A DNA stretch of 26,959 nt from BMS3ABIN04 sp965554225 (GTDB taxonomy: Bacteria > Bacteroidota > Ignavibacteria > Ignavibacteriales > Melioribacteraceae). A program made the translations under genes and the position numbers. The notes under the pieces are model-generated. The model was not told where the DNA came from and made no database searches. It worked only from the letters and a program-made list of their open reading frames with translations. Where the stretch lies: positions 1 to 26,959 of the forward strand of contig CBEVZC010000029.1 of the NCBI GenBank assembly GCA_965554225.1, written 5' to 3'. Positions 16,463-23,954 of this stretch are shown here, piece after piece; the stretch's first letter is position 1; each line of letters begins with the position of its first letter.

Positions 16463-17415
16463 ATTTCCGCATCTGCCGGCATTCCTGCTTTCAATTCGGA
16501 ATTGTCGTTTGGAATTTCAATTTTCACCGCAAAAACTAGTTTTGTTCGTTCGTCTTTTGTTTGTACACTTTTAGGTGTAAATTCTGCTTCCGGTGAAATA
16601 TATGTTACCATTCCTTTGTAAATTTTATCGGGATAAGTATCCGTTTTAACTTCTACGGTTTGACTAAGTTTAACCTTGCCCAATTCCCTTTCCGACACAT
16701 AAATTACTAAGTTGACCTTTGATAAATCGGAGACTTTAAATAACGAGCCGAAAGGCGGAACAGTTTCGCCTATTTCCACAAATTTTTTTACGATAAATCC
16801 GTTTTGGGGAGAAGTAACATAACAATCTCGAATATGCTTTTTGATTATATCTAAATTAGCGGTTGCTTTCTCCAAATTTGCTTTTACTTGCTTTATCTCT
16901 TCGGGACGAGCGCCGGTTATTATTTTTGAATATTGTTCTTTTGCAGAACTAAACTGAGCAAGAGCCAAATTATATTTTGCGTTAATTTCGTCGTATTTTT
17001 GTTGACTAACGGAACTAGATTTGTATAAATTTTCGATTCTCTCTTTATTTAATTTTGCCAATTCGAAATTTGTTTTTGCTTGATTTAGTTTTTCTTCGGC
17101 AAGTGCTCTGTCTTCTTTACGTGCGCCTTCGATTATTAATTTGTACTGAGCTTCGGCGGCATTTTTAATTGCTTTTGCTTGCTCAAGTTGGAATTCATAT
17201 ATCTCCGGATCAATTATAAGAACGGTATCGCCGCTGTTTACTTTTGATCCTTCATCTATTAATATGTTTTTAACGGTGCCGGTTACTTGGGAACTAATAA
17301 CTATGTCGGTAGTTTCTATAGTGCCCGATCCGGTGATTTTACCGTCATCATTATTTCCGCAACTTGATACTGCAATTATTAACAAAACAATTAAAAGTAA
17401 TTTTACGTATTTCAT
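16447..17415 (-). CDS. Periplasmic adaptor (HlyD/YbhG-like) lipoprotein
   Basis: The 322-residue membrane-fusion protein carries a lipoprotein signal peptide (LLIIAVSSC, lipidated cysteine at residue 19). The first lipoyl half-motif VISSQVTGTVKNILIDEGSKV is at about 44-64, and a long alpha-helical hairpin covers roughly 75-190, with two copies of an IxGARxE element (EGARKEDRAL and TGARPEEIKQ). The second lipoyl half follows (YVTSPQNGFIVKKFVEIGE), then a beta-barrel domain ending GMPADAEIKLNN. It bridges the inner-membrane ABC permeases and the TolC channel. It overlaps tetR by 4 bp. Its stop codon lies within the right 8-bp repeat array, so the last residues may derive from the inserted cassette. 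Confidence 0.9.
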   Translation of the reverse strand: MKYVKLLLIVLLIIAVSSCGNNDDGKITGSGTIETTDIVISSQVTGTVKNILIDEGSKVNSGDTVLIIDPEIYEFQLEQAKAIKNAAEAQYKLIIEGARKEDRALAEEKLNQAKTNFELAKLNKERIENLYKSSSVSQQKYDEINAKYNLALAQFSSAKEQYSKIITGARPEEIKQVKANLEKATANLDIIKKHIRDCYVTSPQNGFIVKKFVEIGETVPPFGSLFKVSDLSKVNLVIYVSERELGKVKLSQTVEVKTDTYPDKIYKGMVTYISPEAEFTPKSVQTKDERTKLVFAVKIEIPNDNSELKAGMPADAEIKLNN

Positions 17416-18023
17416 TTTTGGATTCCTTGCTTTTTAAATTGTTTGTAAGCTTTTCTTCCTTTTTTGGTTAATATTCCCGAAATGAGAATGTCGAATGTTT
17501 GTATAAACGCTTCTTTAACTGAAAAATTGTTATTTAATAAAAATTCCGGGTTAATTATTCCCTGAATTGCCGAAAGTATAATTGTTACGATTATAATATT
17601 GGGTTTGTCAATAATTAAATTTTCTTTTTTACCTTGATTAATTATTTTGTTGAATGCATGGAGAATTGTTTCTTTTCTAAAATATTCTATTGTTTCCCAT
17701 CTTCTCGGATTGTGAACTTTTAAGTCGTTTATCCACGTCTCACTTATCTTTAATGAAAAACCAACAAGAAAGTCACTCAAGCTAATTAATTTCATAACGG
17801 ATTGATCTTTGTTCGATATAATTTTGTTGATGTTTTCCCTGACGTGCGTCATGGTGTCTTCAATAATTGCATTCAATAGATCGTCTTTTGCTGCAAAATA
17901 TTTGTAGATGGTTTTTTTGCTGATTCTTAATTTTCTTGCAACATCGTCCATTGTGGTTTTGTAAAACCCGTTTTTAAGAAAGAGAGTAGCGGAATTTTGA
18001 ACTATTTGTTCTTTTGTGTCCAT
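17412..18023 (-). CDS. TetR-family transcriptional regulator of the efflux operon
   Basis: The 203-residue protein has an N-terminal TetR DNA-binding domain: NSATLFLKNGFYKTTMDDVA, then KLRISKKTIYKYFAAKDDLL, with the recognition helix around residues 33-42 and the diagnostic TIYKYF. A variable ligand-binding domain follows (to the end, basic tail KKGRKAYKQFKKQ). It is the first gene of the operon and overlaps hlyD by 4 bp. It is therefore expected to repress its own pump until an inducer, probably a pump substrate, binds. The arrangement parallels CecR with YbhGFSR. A palindrome is centred about 27 bp upstream of the start codon. Confidence 0.9.
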   Translation of the reverse strand: MDTKEQIVQNSATLFLKNGFYKTTMDDVARKLRISKKTIYKYFAAKDDLLNAIIEDTMTHVRENINKIISNKDQSVMKLISLSDFLVGFSLKISETWINDLKVHNPRRWETIEYFRKETILHAFNKIINQGKKENLIIDKPNIIIVTIILSAIQGIINPEFLLNNNFSVKEAFIQTFDILISGILTKKGRKAYKQFKKQGIQK

Positions 18024-18036
18024 TTTGTGCTTGCTA

Positions 18037-18062
18037 GAAACTAATTAAGTATAATTGGTTTC
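18037..18062. promoter_or_regulatory. Candidate TetR operator upstream of the efflux operon
   Basis: GAAACTAATTA (18037-18047) and TAATTGGTTTC (18052-18062) form 11-bp inverted arms with one mismatch around AGTA. The 26-bp size, two-fold symmetry and position 14 nt before the tetR start fit an autoregulatory operator. A second, looser pair, GGAAAC at 18076-18081 and GTTTCC at 18099-18104, repeats the same half-site just upstream. Confidence 0.55.
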
Positions 18063-18187
18063 CAATATAATGGAGGGAAACTTAAATGTCAAGAAATAGT
18101 TTCCGCCATTCTGTTTGTCGTTCCCCGTTGTGTTGAAAATACGCAAGAAGAGTTTTAATAATAGTGTTAAATTAGGTAAGTGTTGGT

Positions 18188-19906
18188 CTAAAAACTTGTT
18201 TCAACGGAATTAGATAAGTTATGGAATTTATTTTTAATTTCTTCGAATTCTAGCAAAAGTGGTTCGACCTTCTCCTTTTCTTTTTGGGTATATTCGTAAA
18301 AAGAAAGAAAACTTCGGTCTATATCTTCATAAATCAATTTTAGTTTAGATGTGAGCTTTTCCGTTAACTCAGTTTCAAATTTTACTTTTCCTTCGTTCAA
18401 TCCTTCCTTAAATTGCCTAATTATTTTACCTTTCTTAAATAACAAAACACTACCGGCTACAATAACACCTATTCCCGTTAAAATTCCGCCGGTAATATCA
18501 AGAAAAGCAATTTTGGTTGTTGTTAATATTATAATCCCTAAAATTCCGAGAACTCCGCCGCCCAAAGCCGTAGGCGCCAGGCTTGCCGGATTTGATTCCA
18601 TGAATTTTGAAAACGATTCATTTGAAAGCAGATCCGATACTTTGACTCGAACATCTTCAATTACATTAGCTCGTTCTTCGCCAATTTTTACGTAAATATC
18701 TTCCGTTTCTTTTTGCGAGTCTTTTACTTTATTTAAGTCGTCAAGCAAATCGTGAAGTAAATGTCGTATTCCGCCCAAAAAATGTTTTGCTCCGTCGTTT
18801 GCTATTTCCTCAAAACTGGTTTGCAATCGTTTTTCAAATCTTGATTGCAGATCCTTTATCCAGGCTTTCATCGACCTATCTTTATTAAAAATTGAGCTGA
18901 AAGTTCTTTTAAATAATGTAAAAACCGATAAACCTTCTTCAAATTCTTCTTTTACTTCGCCTGAAATACGGTCGTAATTTGCAACAAGTCTATCTACCAG
19001 TGATTTAATTTCATAAGTTGATTGCTGTTCGCCGCTGGATAAACGCGTTTTTATTTTTTCAACAAGCGCCTTGTCTTTTGCCAGCTGATTTTTGTGATTT
19101 TCCAGACTCTCGGAAATTTTTCCTATTATTTGTTCGGAGGTCTTTAAGTTGGAAAGTAATTTTAATTTATAATGTTTTCCGCCCGTAATTGTTTCATTTA
19201 TATATTCTCTAATTTGATCAAAGCCGCTACCTGGCTCACCGTTAATTTCTTTTATTGCAGATGTAGAGAATACAAGCGGCGATTCAATTTTACGCTGAAT
19301 TGCGTATTCTTTAACTTTTTCAATATTGATTTTGAGTTCTTCGGGTCGCGCAAGATCTGCTTGCTGCAGAATAAAAATAACTTTTTTCCGCCATTCTTCG
19401 TTTACGAAATCAAGCAAATCCCAAGCTGATTGCGTATATGGATTTTTTGCGGGAAAAACAAACATTACCAAATCGCTGTTTGGAATAAACTTTTCCGTAA
19501 TTTCCTGATGATGCTGAACTATGGTATTTGTTCCCGGTGTATCTACAATTGCAATGGTTTTCAGAATTTCAGCAGGTTCGCCTATTCTTTTTAAATAAGG
19601 ATTGAGCATCGTTTCGTCCGGTTCATCCGAATAAACAATTTGTTGAACGGTATCTGTGCAAGGTGCTGCGTCAACTTTGCAGACATCCGATTTTAACAAT
19701 GCGTTTACAAAACTGCTTTTCCCCGACTTAACCTCGCCCACAACAACGAATAAAAAGGGTTCGTTAATATTAGAACGTAGGTCGCTTATAATTTTTTGAA
19801 ACGATTCGTTTTCTACCCTTACGGTAAAATGATGAAGTCCTTTTAGAAACTCATCAACCTTAAAGCGGTATTCCTGAAATTTTGGGTTAACAATTTGATT
19901 TTGCAT
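18188..19906 (-). CDS. Bacterial dynamin-like GTPase with C-terminal membrane hairpin
   Basis: The 572-residue protein has a dynamin-type GTPase domain: G1 GEVKSGKSS at 57-65, G2 threonine in APCTDTVQQI near residue 84, G3 DTPG at 122-125. The G4 position reads QQAD (181-184), lacking the lysine of NKxD. Helical segments with coiled-coil character (about 255-320 and 345-425) follow. Two adjacent hydrophobic segments at about 444-464 and 468-490, glycine-rich and ending in FKKGK, form a membrane hairpin, and a final helical segment completes the stalk. These proteins bind and remodel membranes; in bacteria they serve in membrane maintenance or stress and phage responses. No partner BDLP gene is adjacent, so it stands alone. 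Confidence 0.85.
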   Translation of the reverse strand: MQNQIVNPKFQEYRFKVDEFLKGLHHFTVRVENESFQKIISDLRSNINEPFLFVVVGEVKSGKSSFVNALLKSDVCKVDAAPCTDTVQQIVYSDEPDETMLNPYLKRIGEPAEILKTIAIVDTPGTNTIVQHHQEITEKFIPNSDLVMFVFPAKNPYTQSAWDLLDFVNEEWRKKVIFILQQADLARPEELKINIEKVKEYAIQRKIESPLVFSTSAIKEINGEPGSGFDQIREYINETITGGKHYKLKLLSNLKTSEQIIGKISESLENHKNQLAKDKALVEKIKTRLSSGEQQSTYEIKSLVDRLVANYDRISGEVKEEFEEGLSVFTLFKRTFSSIFNKDRSMKAWIKDLQSRFEKRLQTSFEEIANDGAKHFLGGIRHLLHDLLDDLNKVKDSQKETEDIYVKIGEERANVIEDVRVKVSDLLSNESFSKFMESNPASLAPTALGGGVLGILGIIILTTTKIAFLDITGGILTGIGVIVAGSVLLFKKGKIIRQFKEGLNEGKVKFETELTEKLTSKLKLIYEDIDRSFLSFYEYTQKEKEKVEPLLLEFEEIKNKFHNLSNSVETSF

Positions 19907-20240
19907 AAAGTCTAAAATTTATCTTCAGATACTTAATATTAAATATATAAAATGTTGGAGAAATTTACTTGCCGGAAGAAGAAATCCATTTGTGAAAATA
20001 TAGCAGTAAATATTTGTTGTTAAGACGTGTTTTTCGTTTTCGCATTGGCAGACAAATTATGATTATAAAATTCCTTTATAAGGCAAATTAATTTATGAAT
20101 ATAAACAAAGAATATTTTATCCGATTAGTTATCTTCATTTATAGCTCGCAGACATATCGATTGGTTCGGGCTATATTGATGTAAACCGAACATTTGCCCT
20201 TTATGGTTGGCCTTTATAAAGCTTTCTGCAAAAACCGGTA

Positions 20241-20264
20241 TGTGTATATACAAATTGATACACA
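20241..20264. promoter_or_regulatory. Candidate operator upstream of the nos operon
   Basis: TGTGTA at 20241-20246 and TACACA at 20259-20264 are inverted 6-bp arms with a 12-bp spacer, about 50 bp upstream of the likely -7 box. Inside lies TTGAT followed by ACAC and AATAA, half a match to the FNR/CRP-family consensus TTGATnnnnATCAA. Control by an anaerobic or NO-sensing CRP-family regulator is an inference. Confidence 0.35.
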
Positions 20265-20314
20265 ATAATAAGAATTTTTATTCCGCTTTAGTTTTTATTT
20301 CCAATTTATTTTTT

Positions 20315-20322
20315 TATCTTTG
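20315..20322 (+). promoter_or_regulatory. Probable -7 promoter box of the nos operon
   Basis: TATCTTTG matches the Bacteroidota sigma-A element TAnnTTTG exactly. It is 35 bp upstream of the first start codon, giving a leader of roughly 30 nt with AAAGGAG at 20347-20353. The -33 element upstream is only a T-rich stretch. Confidence 0.5.
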
Positions 20323-20357
20323 TAAAAAGATTTGTTGAATTATATGAAAGGAGCAAA

Positions 20358-20855
20358 ATGAAGAAATATGTTTTCTTAATAAGCGAAGTATTGCTGATAA
20401 TCTTTTTAGTTAGTTGTGGCGGAGAGAAAAAGGAGCCATCCAAAGCAGCGGCTAAAAATGATATGAGCAAAAAAGAAAGAATTGCTAAAAGATTTGGCTT
20501 AACTGTTTTTGAATTGGACAACGGAATTGGTCCGATAAAAGAAAAATTAAAATTAGGCCCTATTGATCCTAAAATGGCAAAAGAAGGTAAAGCTTTGTTC
20601 GAAGCAAAATGTGCTTCGTGCCATAAGCTCGACGAAAGATTTACGGGTCCTGCACAGAGAGATGTTGTAGAAAGAAGAAGTCCGGAATACATAATGAATA
20701 TGATACTAAATCCTGATGAAATGCTAAACAAACATCCCGAAGCGAAAAGGATGTTGGCGGTTTATATGACAAGGATGACATTTCAGAACGTAACCAAAGA
20801 AGATGCGCGAAAAATTCTTGAATTTTTTAGATCTGTAGACAAAGAAAAGAAATGA
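20358..20855 (+). CDS. Monoheme cytochrome c lipoprotein of the nos operon
   Basis: The 165-residue protein has a lipoprotein signal (IIFLVSC, lipidated cysteine C20), a charged linker, and one class I cytochrome c domain with CASCH at 85-89. Several methionines (M137 and M140 in YMTRMTF are the best) could be the distal heme ligand. It is the first gene of the operon, directly before nosZ, and most likely passes electrons from the quinol-oxidising chain to the CuA site of NosZ. AAAGGAG 4 nt before the ATG supports the start. Its stop at 20853-20855 is 32 bp before the nosZ start. Confidence 0.88.
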   Translation: MKKYVFLISEVLLIIFLVSCGGEKKEPSKAAAKNDMSKKERIAKRFGLTVFELDNGIGPIKEKLKLGPIDPKMAKEGKALFEAKCASCHKLDERFTGPAQRDVVERRSPEYIMNMILNPDEMLNKHPEAKRMLAVYMTRMTFQNVTKEDARKILEFFRSVDKEKK

Positions 20856-20874
20856 TCAAATTCAAACTAATAAC

Positions 20875-20881
20875 AAAGGAG
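20875..20881 (+). promoter_or_regulatory. Ribosome-binding site deciding the nosZ start
   Basis: AAAGGAG lies 6 nt before the ATG at 20888. A longer in-frame start at 20852 would bury it and would move the signal peptide 12 residues inward, so 20888 is preferred. Confidence 0.85.
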
Positions 20882-20887
20882 AGCCAT

Positions 20888-22846
20888 ATGAGGAAGCATG
20901 TTTTATTTTGCACGATTTCTCTTTCAGCATTATTTTTATTACTATTAACAGTTGGTTGTCAAAAATCAAACGAGGTTGGAGGAACAGCCGATGCAGCCCA
21001 AAAAGTTTATGTTGCTCCGGGTTCTTATGATGAATTCTACACTTTTATGTCCGGCGGGTTTAGCGGACAAGTAACTGTTTATGGTTTACCATCAGGAAGG
21101 TTATTTAAAATAATTCCTGTTTTTTCACAGGATCCCGAAACCGGTTACGGATATTCTGAAGAAACAAAAGCTATGCTTAACACGTCATACGGATTTATTC
21201 CTTGGGGAGATGCACATCATCCTGAATTGTCGGAAACTGACGGTGTACATGATGGGAGATGGTTGTTTATAAATGAGAATAATACACCGAGAGTTGCAAG
21301 ATTGGACTTACAAGAATTTGAAACCGCTGAAATTATTGAATTACCAAACTCAGCAGGAAATCACGGATCTCCGTTTATAACTGAAAATAATGAGTATGTA
21401 ATAGCTTCCACAAGATTTAGTGTTCCTATTCCGCAGAAAGATGTTTCTATTAAATCTTATAAAGAAAACTTTAAAGGCACTATAAGTTTCATTAAAGTAG
21501 ATCCCCAAAGTGGTGAAATGTCTCTTGCGCTTCAGATACTCGTTCCCGGTTTCGACTATGATCTTGCTCATGCCGGTAAAGGTCCTTCGCACGATTGGGC
21601 ATTTTTTACTTGCTATAATAGTGAAGAAGCGAATTCGCTTTTGGAAATTAATGCCTCGCGCAAGGACAAAGATTTTATTGCCGCAGTTAATTGGAAGCTG
21701 GCTGAAAAATACTTAAACGAAGGAAAAGCGCATGTCACAAAAGCTAAGTATTACAGAAATTATATGGATAATAAAAAGCAAACTGCTTTTTCGGAAGAGC
21801 ATAACAGCGTAGGGGTTTTATATCCTAAAGAATGCCCCGGATTAATTTATTATTTACCTACTCCTAAATCTCCGCATGGAGTTGACGTAGATCCTACGGG
21901 TGAATATATAGTCGGTGGCGGAAAACTTTCTACCGTATTACCTGTTCATTCATTTTCTAAAATGATTAAAGCAATTAAAAACAAAGAATTTGACGGCGAA
22001 ATTGACGGAATTCCTATATTGAAATATGAATCGGTTATTGCCGGTGAAGTTAAAGACCCTGGCTTAGGTCCGCTGCATACGGAATTTGACGGCAAAGGAT
22101 ATGCTTATACAACAGCATTTATTTCTTCCGAAATTGTAAAATGGCAATTGGGCACTTGGAAAGTAGTTGATCGAATTCCAACTTATTACTCTCCTGGTCA
22201 TTTAAGTGTACCGGGCGGAGACACGAAAAAACCTTGGGGTAAATATGTAATTGCATTAAACAAAATTACCAAAGATAGATTTTTGCCAACAGGTCCGGAA
22301 CTTTGCCAATCTGCCCAGTTGATTGATATTACGGGAGATAAAATGAAGCTGTTGCTGGATTTCCCGACTATCGGCGAGCCGCATTACGCTCAATCTATTC
22401 CGGCAAAATTATTGATGGAAAAATCTCAGAGGATTTACAAACTTGAAGAGAACGAGAATCCTTATGTCGCAAAAGGGGCAAAAGAAACAAAAGTTATACG
22501 TAAAGGTAAAGATTTTCATGTTTATATTGGCGCCAGCAGAAGTCACTTTACTCCCGATAACATTGAAGGAGCCCGCGTAGGCGACAATATCTATTTCCAT
22601 GTAACAAATTTTGAGCAAGACTGGGATATTCCACACGGTTTTGCTGTTATAGGGAATAAAAATTCGGAATTATTAATTATGCCGGGGCAAACAAGAACAA
22701 TTTTGTGGAAGCCTGAAAAAGTAGGTGTTTTCCCGTTTTATTGTACCGATTTTTGCTCTGCTTTACATCAAGAAATGCAAGGATATATAAGAGTGTCTCC
22801 GGAAAATTCTAAAACACCTATCTCATATACATTGGGCGGTAAATAA
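20888..22846 (+). CDS. nosZ: Nitrous-oxide reductase, clade II (Sec-exported)
   Basis: This is the terminal reductase that converts N2O to N2 in the periplasm. The 652-residue protein has a Sec-type signal (LFLLLLTVGC, possible lipidation at C24) rather than the twin-arginine signal of clade I. The seven-bladed propeller supplies the CuZ cluster with histidines in DAHHPE (H110, H111), NHGSPF, HAGKGPSHDW, EEHNSVG, SPHGVDVDP, LGPLHTEFDGKGYAYTTAF and EPHYAQ, all conserved motifs. The C-terminal cupredoxin domain carries CuA ligands H583, C619, C623, H627 and M630 in CTDFCSALHQEMQGY. Both copper sites look complete, so the enzyme should be functional. The neighbouring nosL, nosD, nosF and nosY genes provide copper and assembly. 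Confidence 0.98.
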   Translation: MRKHVLFCTISLSALFLLLLTVGCQKSNEVGGTADAAQKVYVAPGSYDEFYTFMSGGFSGQVTVYGLPSGRLFKIIPVFSQDPETGYGYSEETKAMLNTSYGFIPWGDAHHPELSETDGVHDGRWLFINENNTPRVARLDLQEFETAEIIELPNSAGNHGSPFITENNEYVIASTRFSVPIPQKDVSIKSYKENFKGTISFIKVDPQSGEMSLALQILVPGFDYDLAHAGKGPSHDWAFFTCYNSEEANSLLEINASRKDKDFIAAVNWKLAEKYLNEGKAHVTKAKYYRNYMDNKKQTAFSEEHNSVGVLYPKECPGLIYYLPTPKSPHGVDVDPTGEYIVGGGKLSTVLPVHSFSKMIKAIKNKEFDGEIDGIPILKYESVIAGEVKDPGLGPLHTEFDGKGYAYTTAFISSEIVKWQLGTWKVVDRIPTYYSPGHLSVPGGDTKKPWGKYVIALNKITKDRFLPTGPELCQSAQLIDITGDKMKLLLDFPTIGEPHYAQSIPAKLLMEKSQRIYKLEENENPYVAKGAKETKVIRKGKDFHVYIGASRSHFTPDNIEGARVGDNIYFHVTNFEQDWDIPHGFAVIGNKNSELLIMPGQTRTILWKPEKVGVFPFYCTDFCSALHQEMQGYIRVSPENSKTPISYTLGGK

Positions 22847-22855
22847 TATTTCTAA

Positions 22856-22880
22856 TGCCCGGTAATTAAATTATCGGGCA
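22856..22880 (+). terminator. Stem-loop between nosZ and the downstream nos genes
   Basis: TGCCCG (22856-22861) pairs with CGGGCA (22875-22880), and the 13 bases between them continue the pairing almost to the middle. ATTTTATTT follows. It resembles an intrinsic terminator or an mRNA-stabilising 3' structure. It would let nosZ mRNA exceed that of the assembly genes, with read-through to the ATG at 22901. Confidence 0.65.
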
Positions 22881-22900
22881 ATTTTATTTGGAGATTAAAG

Positions 22901-23491
22901 ATGGATAAAAAATCCAAAATATTAATTGTTGTTGCGGCATTAATTTTAGTGTTAACATTTTTGTTTCCGTTATGGAATATCGGGTTGCAAGCACCGCAAT
23001 ACCCCGAGGGACTCGGATTAAAAATTTGGTCGCATAAAATTACAGGATTAAAAGAGCATGACTTAAAGACCATAAACGACCTAAACCACTATATTGGTAT
23101 GCAGAGAATTACTCCCGAATCTATTAAGGAGTTAAAGATTATGCCGTATATTTTGGGTTTTTTGATTTTGTTTGGTTTAATGGCAGCGCTTTATAAAAAC
23201 ACAACTTTAGTTAAGGCTTGGATTGCTTTTATTATTATTTTTGGAATTGTTGGTTTATATGATTTTTATATGTGGGAATATAATTACGGTCATAATTTAA
23301 GTCCGGACGCCCCCATTAAAGTTCCAGGAATGAGTTATCAGCCGCCGCTGCTTGGTTCGAAACAATTGCTTAATATTACCGCTACATCACTTCCGGCGCT
23401 CGGTTCTATTGCTATCTTTTTATCTTTGGCAATAGCATTTTGGGTTGTATGGAAAGAAAAAAAATCTAAAAAGGTTGGGAATGTTAAATAG
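22901..23491 (+). CDS. Conserved four-TM membrane protein of the nos operon
   Basis: The 196-residue protein has four predicted membrane helices (about 7-26, 81-98, 104-124 and 163-184). Two periplasmic or cytoplasmic loops are unusually rich in specific residues. Loop 1 (27-80) contains WSHKITGLKEHDL followed by INDLNHYIGMQRI, with H45, H53, H63 and M67. Loop 2 (125-162) contains WEYNYGHNLSPDAPIK and VPGMSYQPPLLGSKQLLN. Its location between nosZ and nosL suggests a role in NosZ maturation, copper handling or electron transfer. It may correspond to the small membrane genes often found beside clade II nosZ (nosB in Wolinella), but I cannot confirm homology. GGAG at 22891 supports the start. 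It overlaps nosL by 11 bp. Confidence 0.8.
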   Translation: MDKKSKILIVVAALILVLTFLFPLWNIGLQAPQYPEGLGLKIWSHKITGLKEHDLKTINDLNHYIGMQRITPESIKELKIMPYILGFLILFGLMAALYKNTTLVKAWIAFIIIFGIVGLYDFYMWEYNYGHNLSPDAPIKVPGMSYQPPLLGSKQLLNITATSLPALGSIAIFLSLAIAFWVVWKEKKSKKVGNVK

Positions 23492-23930
23492 TTTGAAAAT
23501 ATTATTAATCCTTATAATAATAGTATTATTACAATCGTGTCAAAGCTCTCCGGAAAAAATTGATTACGGAAAAGATATTTGTACCGAATGTAATATGGGA
23601 ATTGTAGAAAGAGGATATGGAGCCGAACTTATTTCTTCTAAAGGAAAAGTTTATAAATTTGATTCAATTGAATGTTTGGCTAATTATTATTCGAAAAACA
23701 AATCGAAAGGTGTAGCTTCTTTGTGGGTTACCGATTTTGCCGATAATAAAAATTTTATTCCTGCCGAAAAGGCGAGATACATAAAAAACGACAGAATCCA
23801 TAGCCCAATGGGTTTAAATGTGTTGGCGGTAAAAACTAAAAAAGAAGAAGAAAGTATTACTAGTAATTACGGCGGTAAAGTACTAGATTGGCAGGAAGTG
23901 CTAAAATTAGCTGCTTCAAGTGGCAGCTAA
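23481..23930 (+). CDS. nosL: NosL copper chaperone, lipoprotein
   Basis: NosL is an outer-side lipoprotein that binds Cu(I) and delivers it to NosZ during CuZ assembly. The protein of 149 residues starts at the ATG at 23481, has a lipobox LLQSC (C20), and the copper motif CTECNMG with C34, C37 and M39. FDSIECLANYY near residue 60-70 is a further conserved NosL element, as is HSPMGLNVLAV. I prefer the ATG at 23481 to the longer TTG-type extension because it puts the signal peptide at the N-terminus and gives an overlap with the preceding gene of the usual coupled kind. The preceding AAAGG lies 7-11 nt upstream. Confidence 0.9.
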   Translation: MLNSLKILLILIIIVLLQSCQSSPEKIDYGKDICTECNMGIVERGYGAELISSKGKVYKFDSIECLANYYSKNKSKGVASLWVTDFADNKNFIPAEKARYIKNDRIHSPMGLNVLAVKTKKEEESITSNYGGKVLDWQEVLKLAASSGS

Positions 23931-23954
23931 AACGTTTTGATAAGGTCATTTTAA

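Larger units (their letters stand above)
19907..20357. other. 451-bp intergenic region between the dynamin-like and nos genes
   Basis: The region lies between divergent genes and must hold promoters for both. Visible elements are the palindrome CCTTTATAAGG near 20072, an inverted pair GTTCGG (20164-20169) and CCGAAC (20186-20191), the pair TGTGTA and TACACA at 20241-20264, and a promoter box at 20315. A 29-codon frame begins with the ATG at 20096 and has no ribosome-binding site; I do not call it a gene. No tRNA or small RNA was recognised. Confidence 0.5.

Noticed and set aside
18351..18695. Plus-strand open frame of 114 codons inside the dynamin-like gene
   Set aside because: It mirrors the hydrophobic and charged segments of the real gene and shows no independent features.
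20096..20185. A 29-codon open frame upstream of the nos operon as a leader peptide
   Set aside because: There is no ribosome-binding site and nothing in the peptide supports translation.
20163..20192. GTTCGG/CCGAAC pair as an operator or attachment site
   Set aside because: Six-bp arms with a 16-bp spacer are easily found by chance in a 450-bp region; there is no other support.
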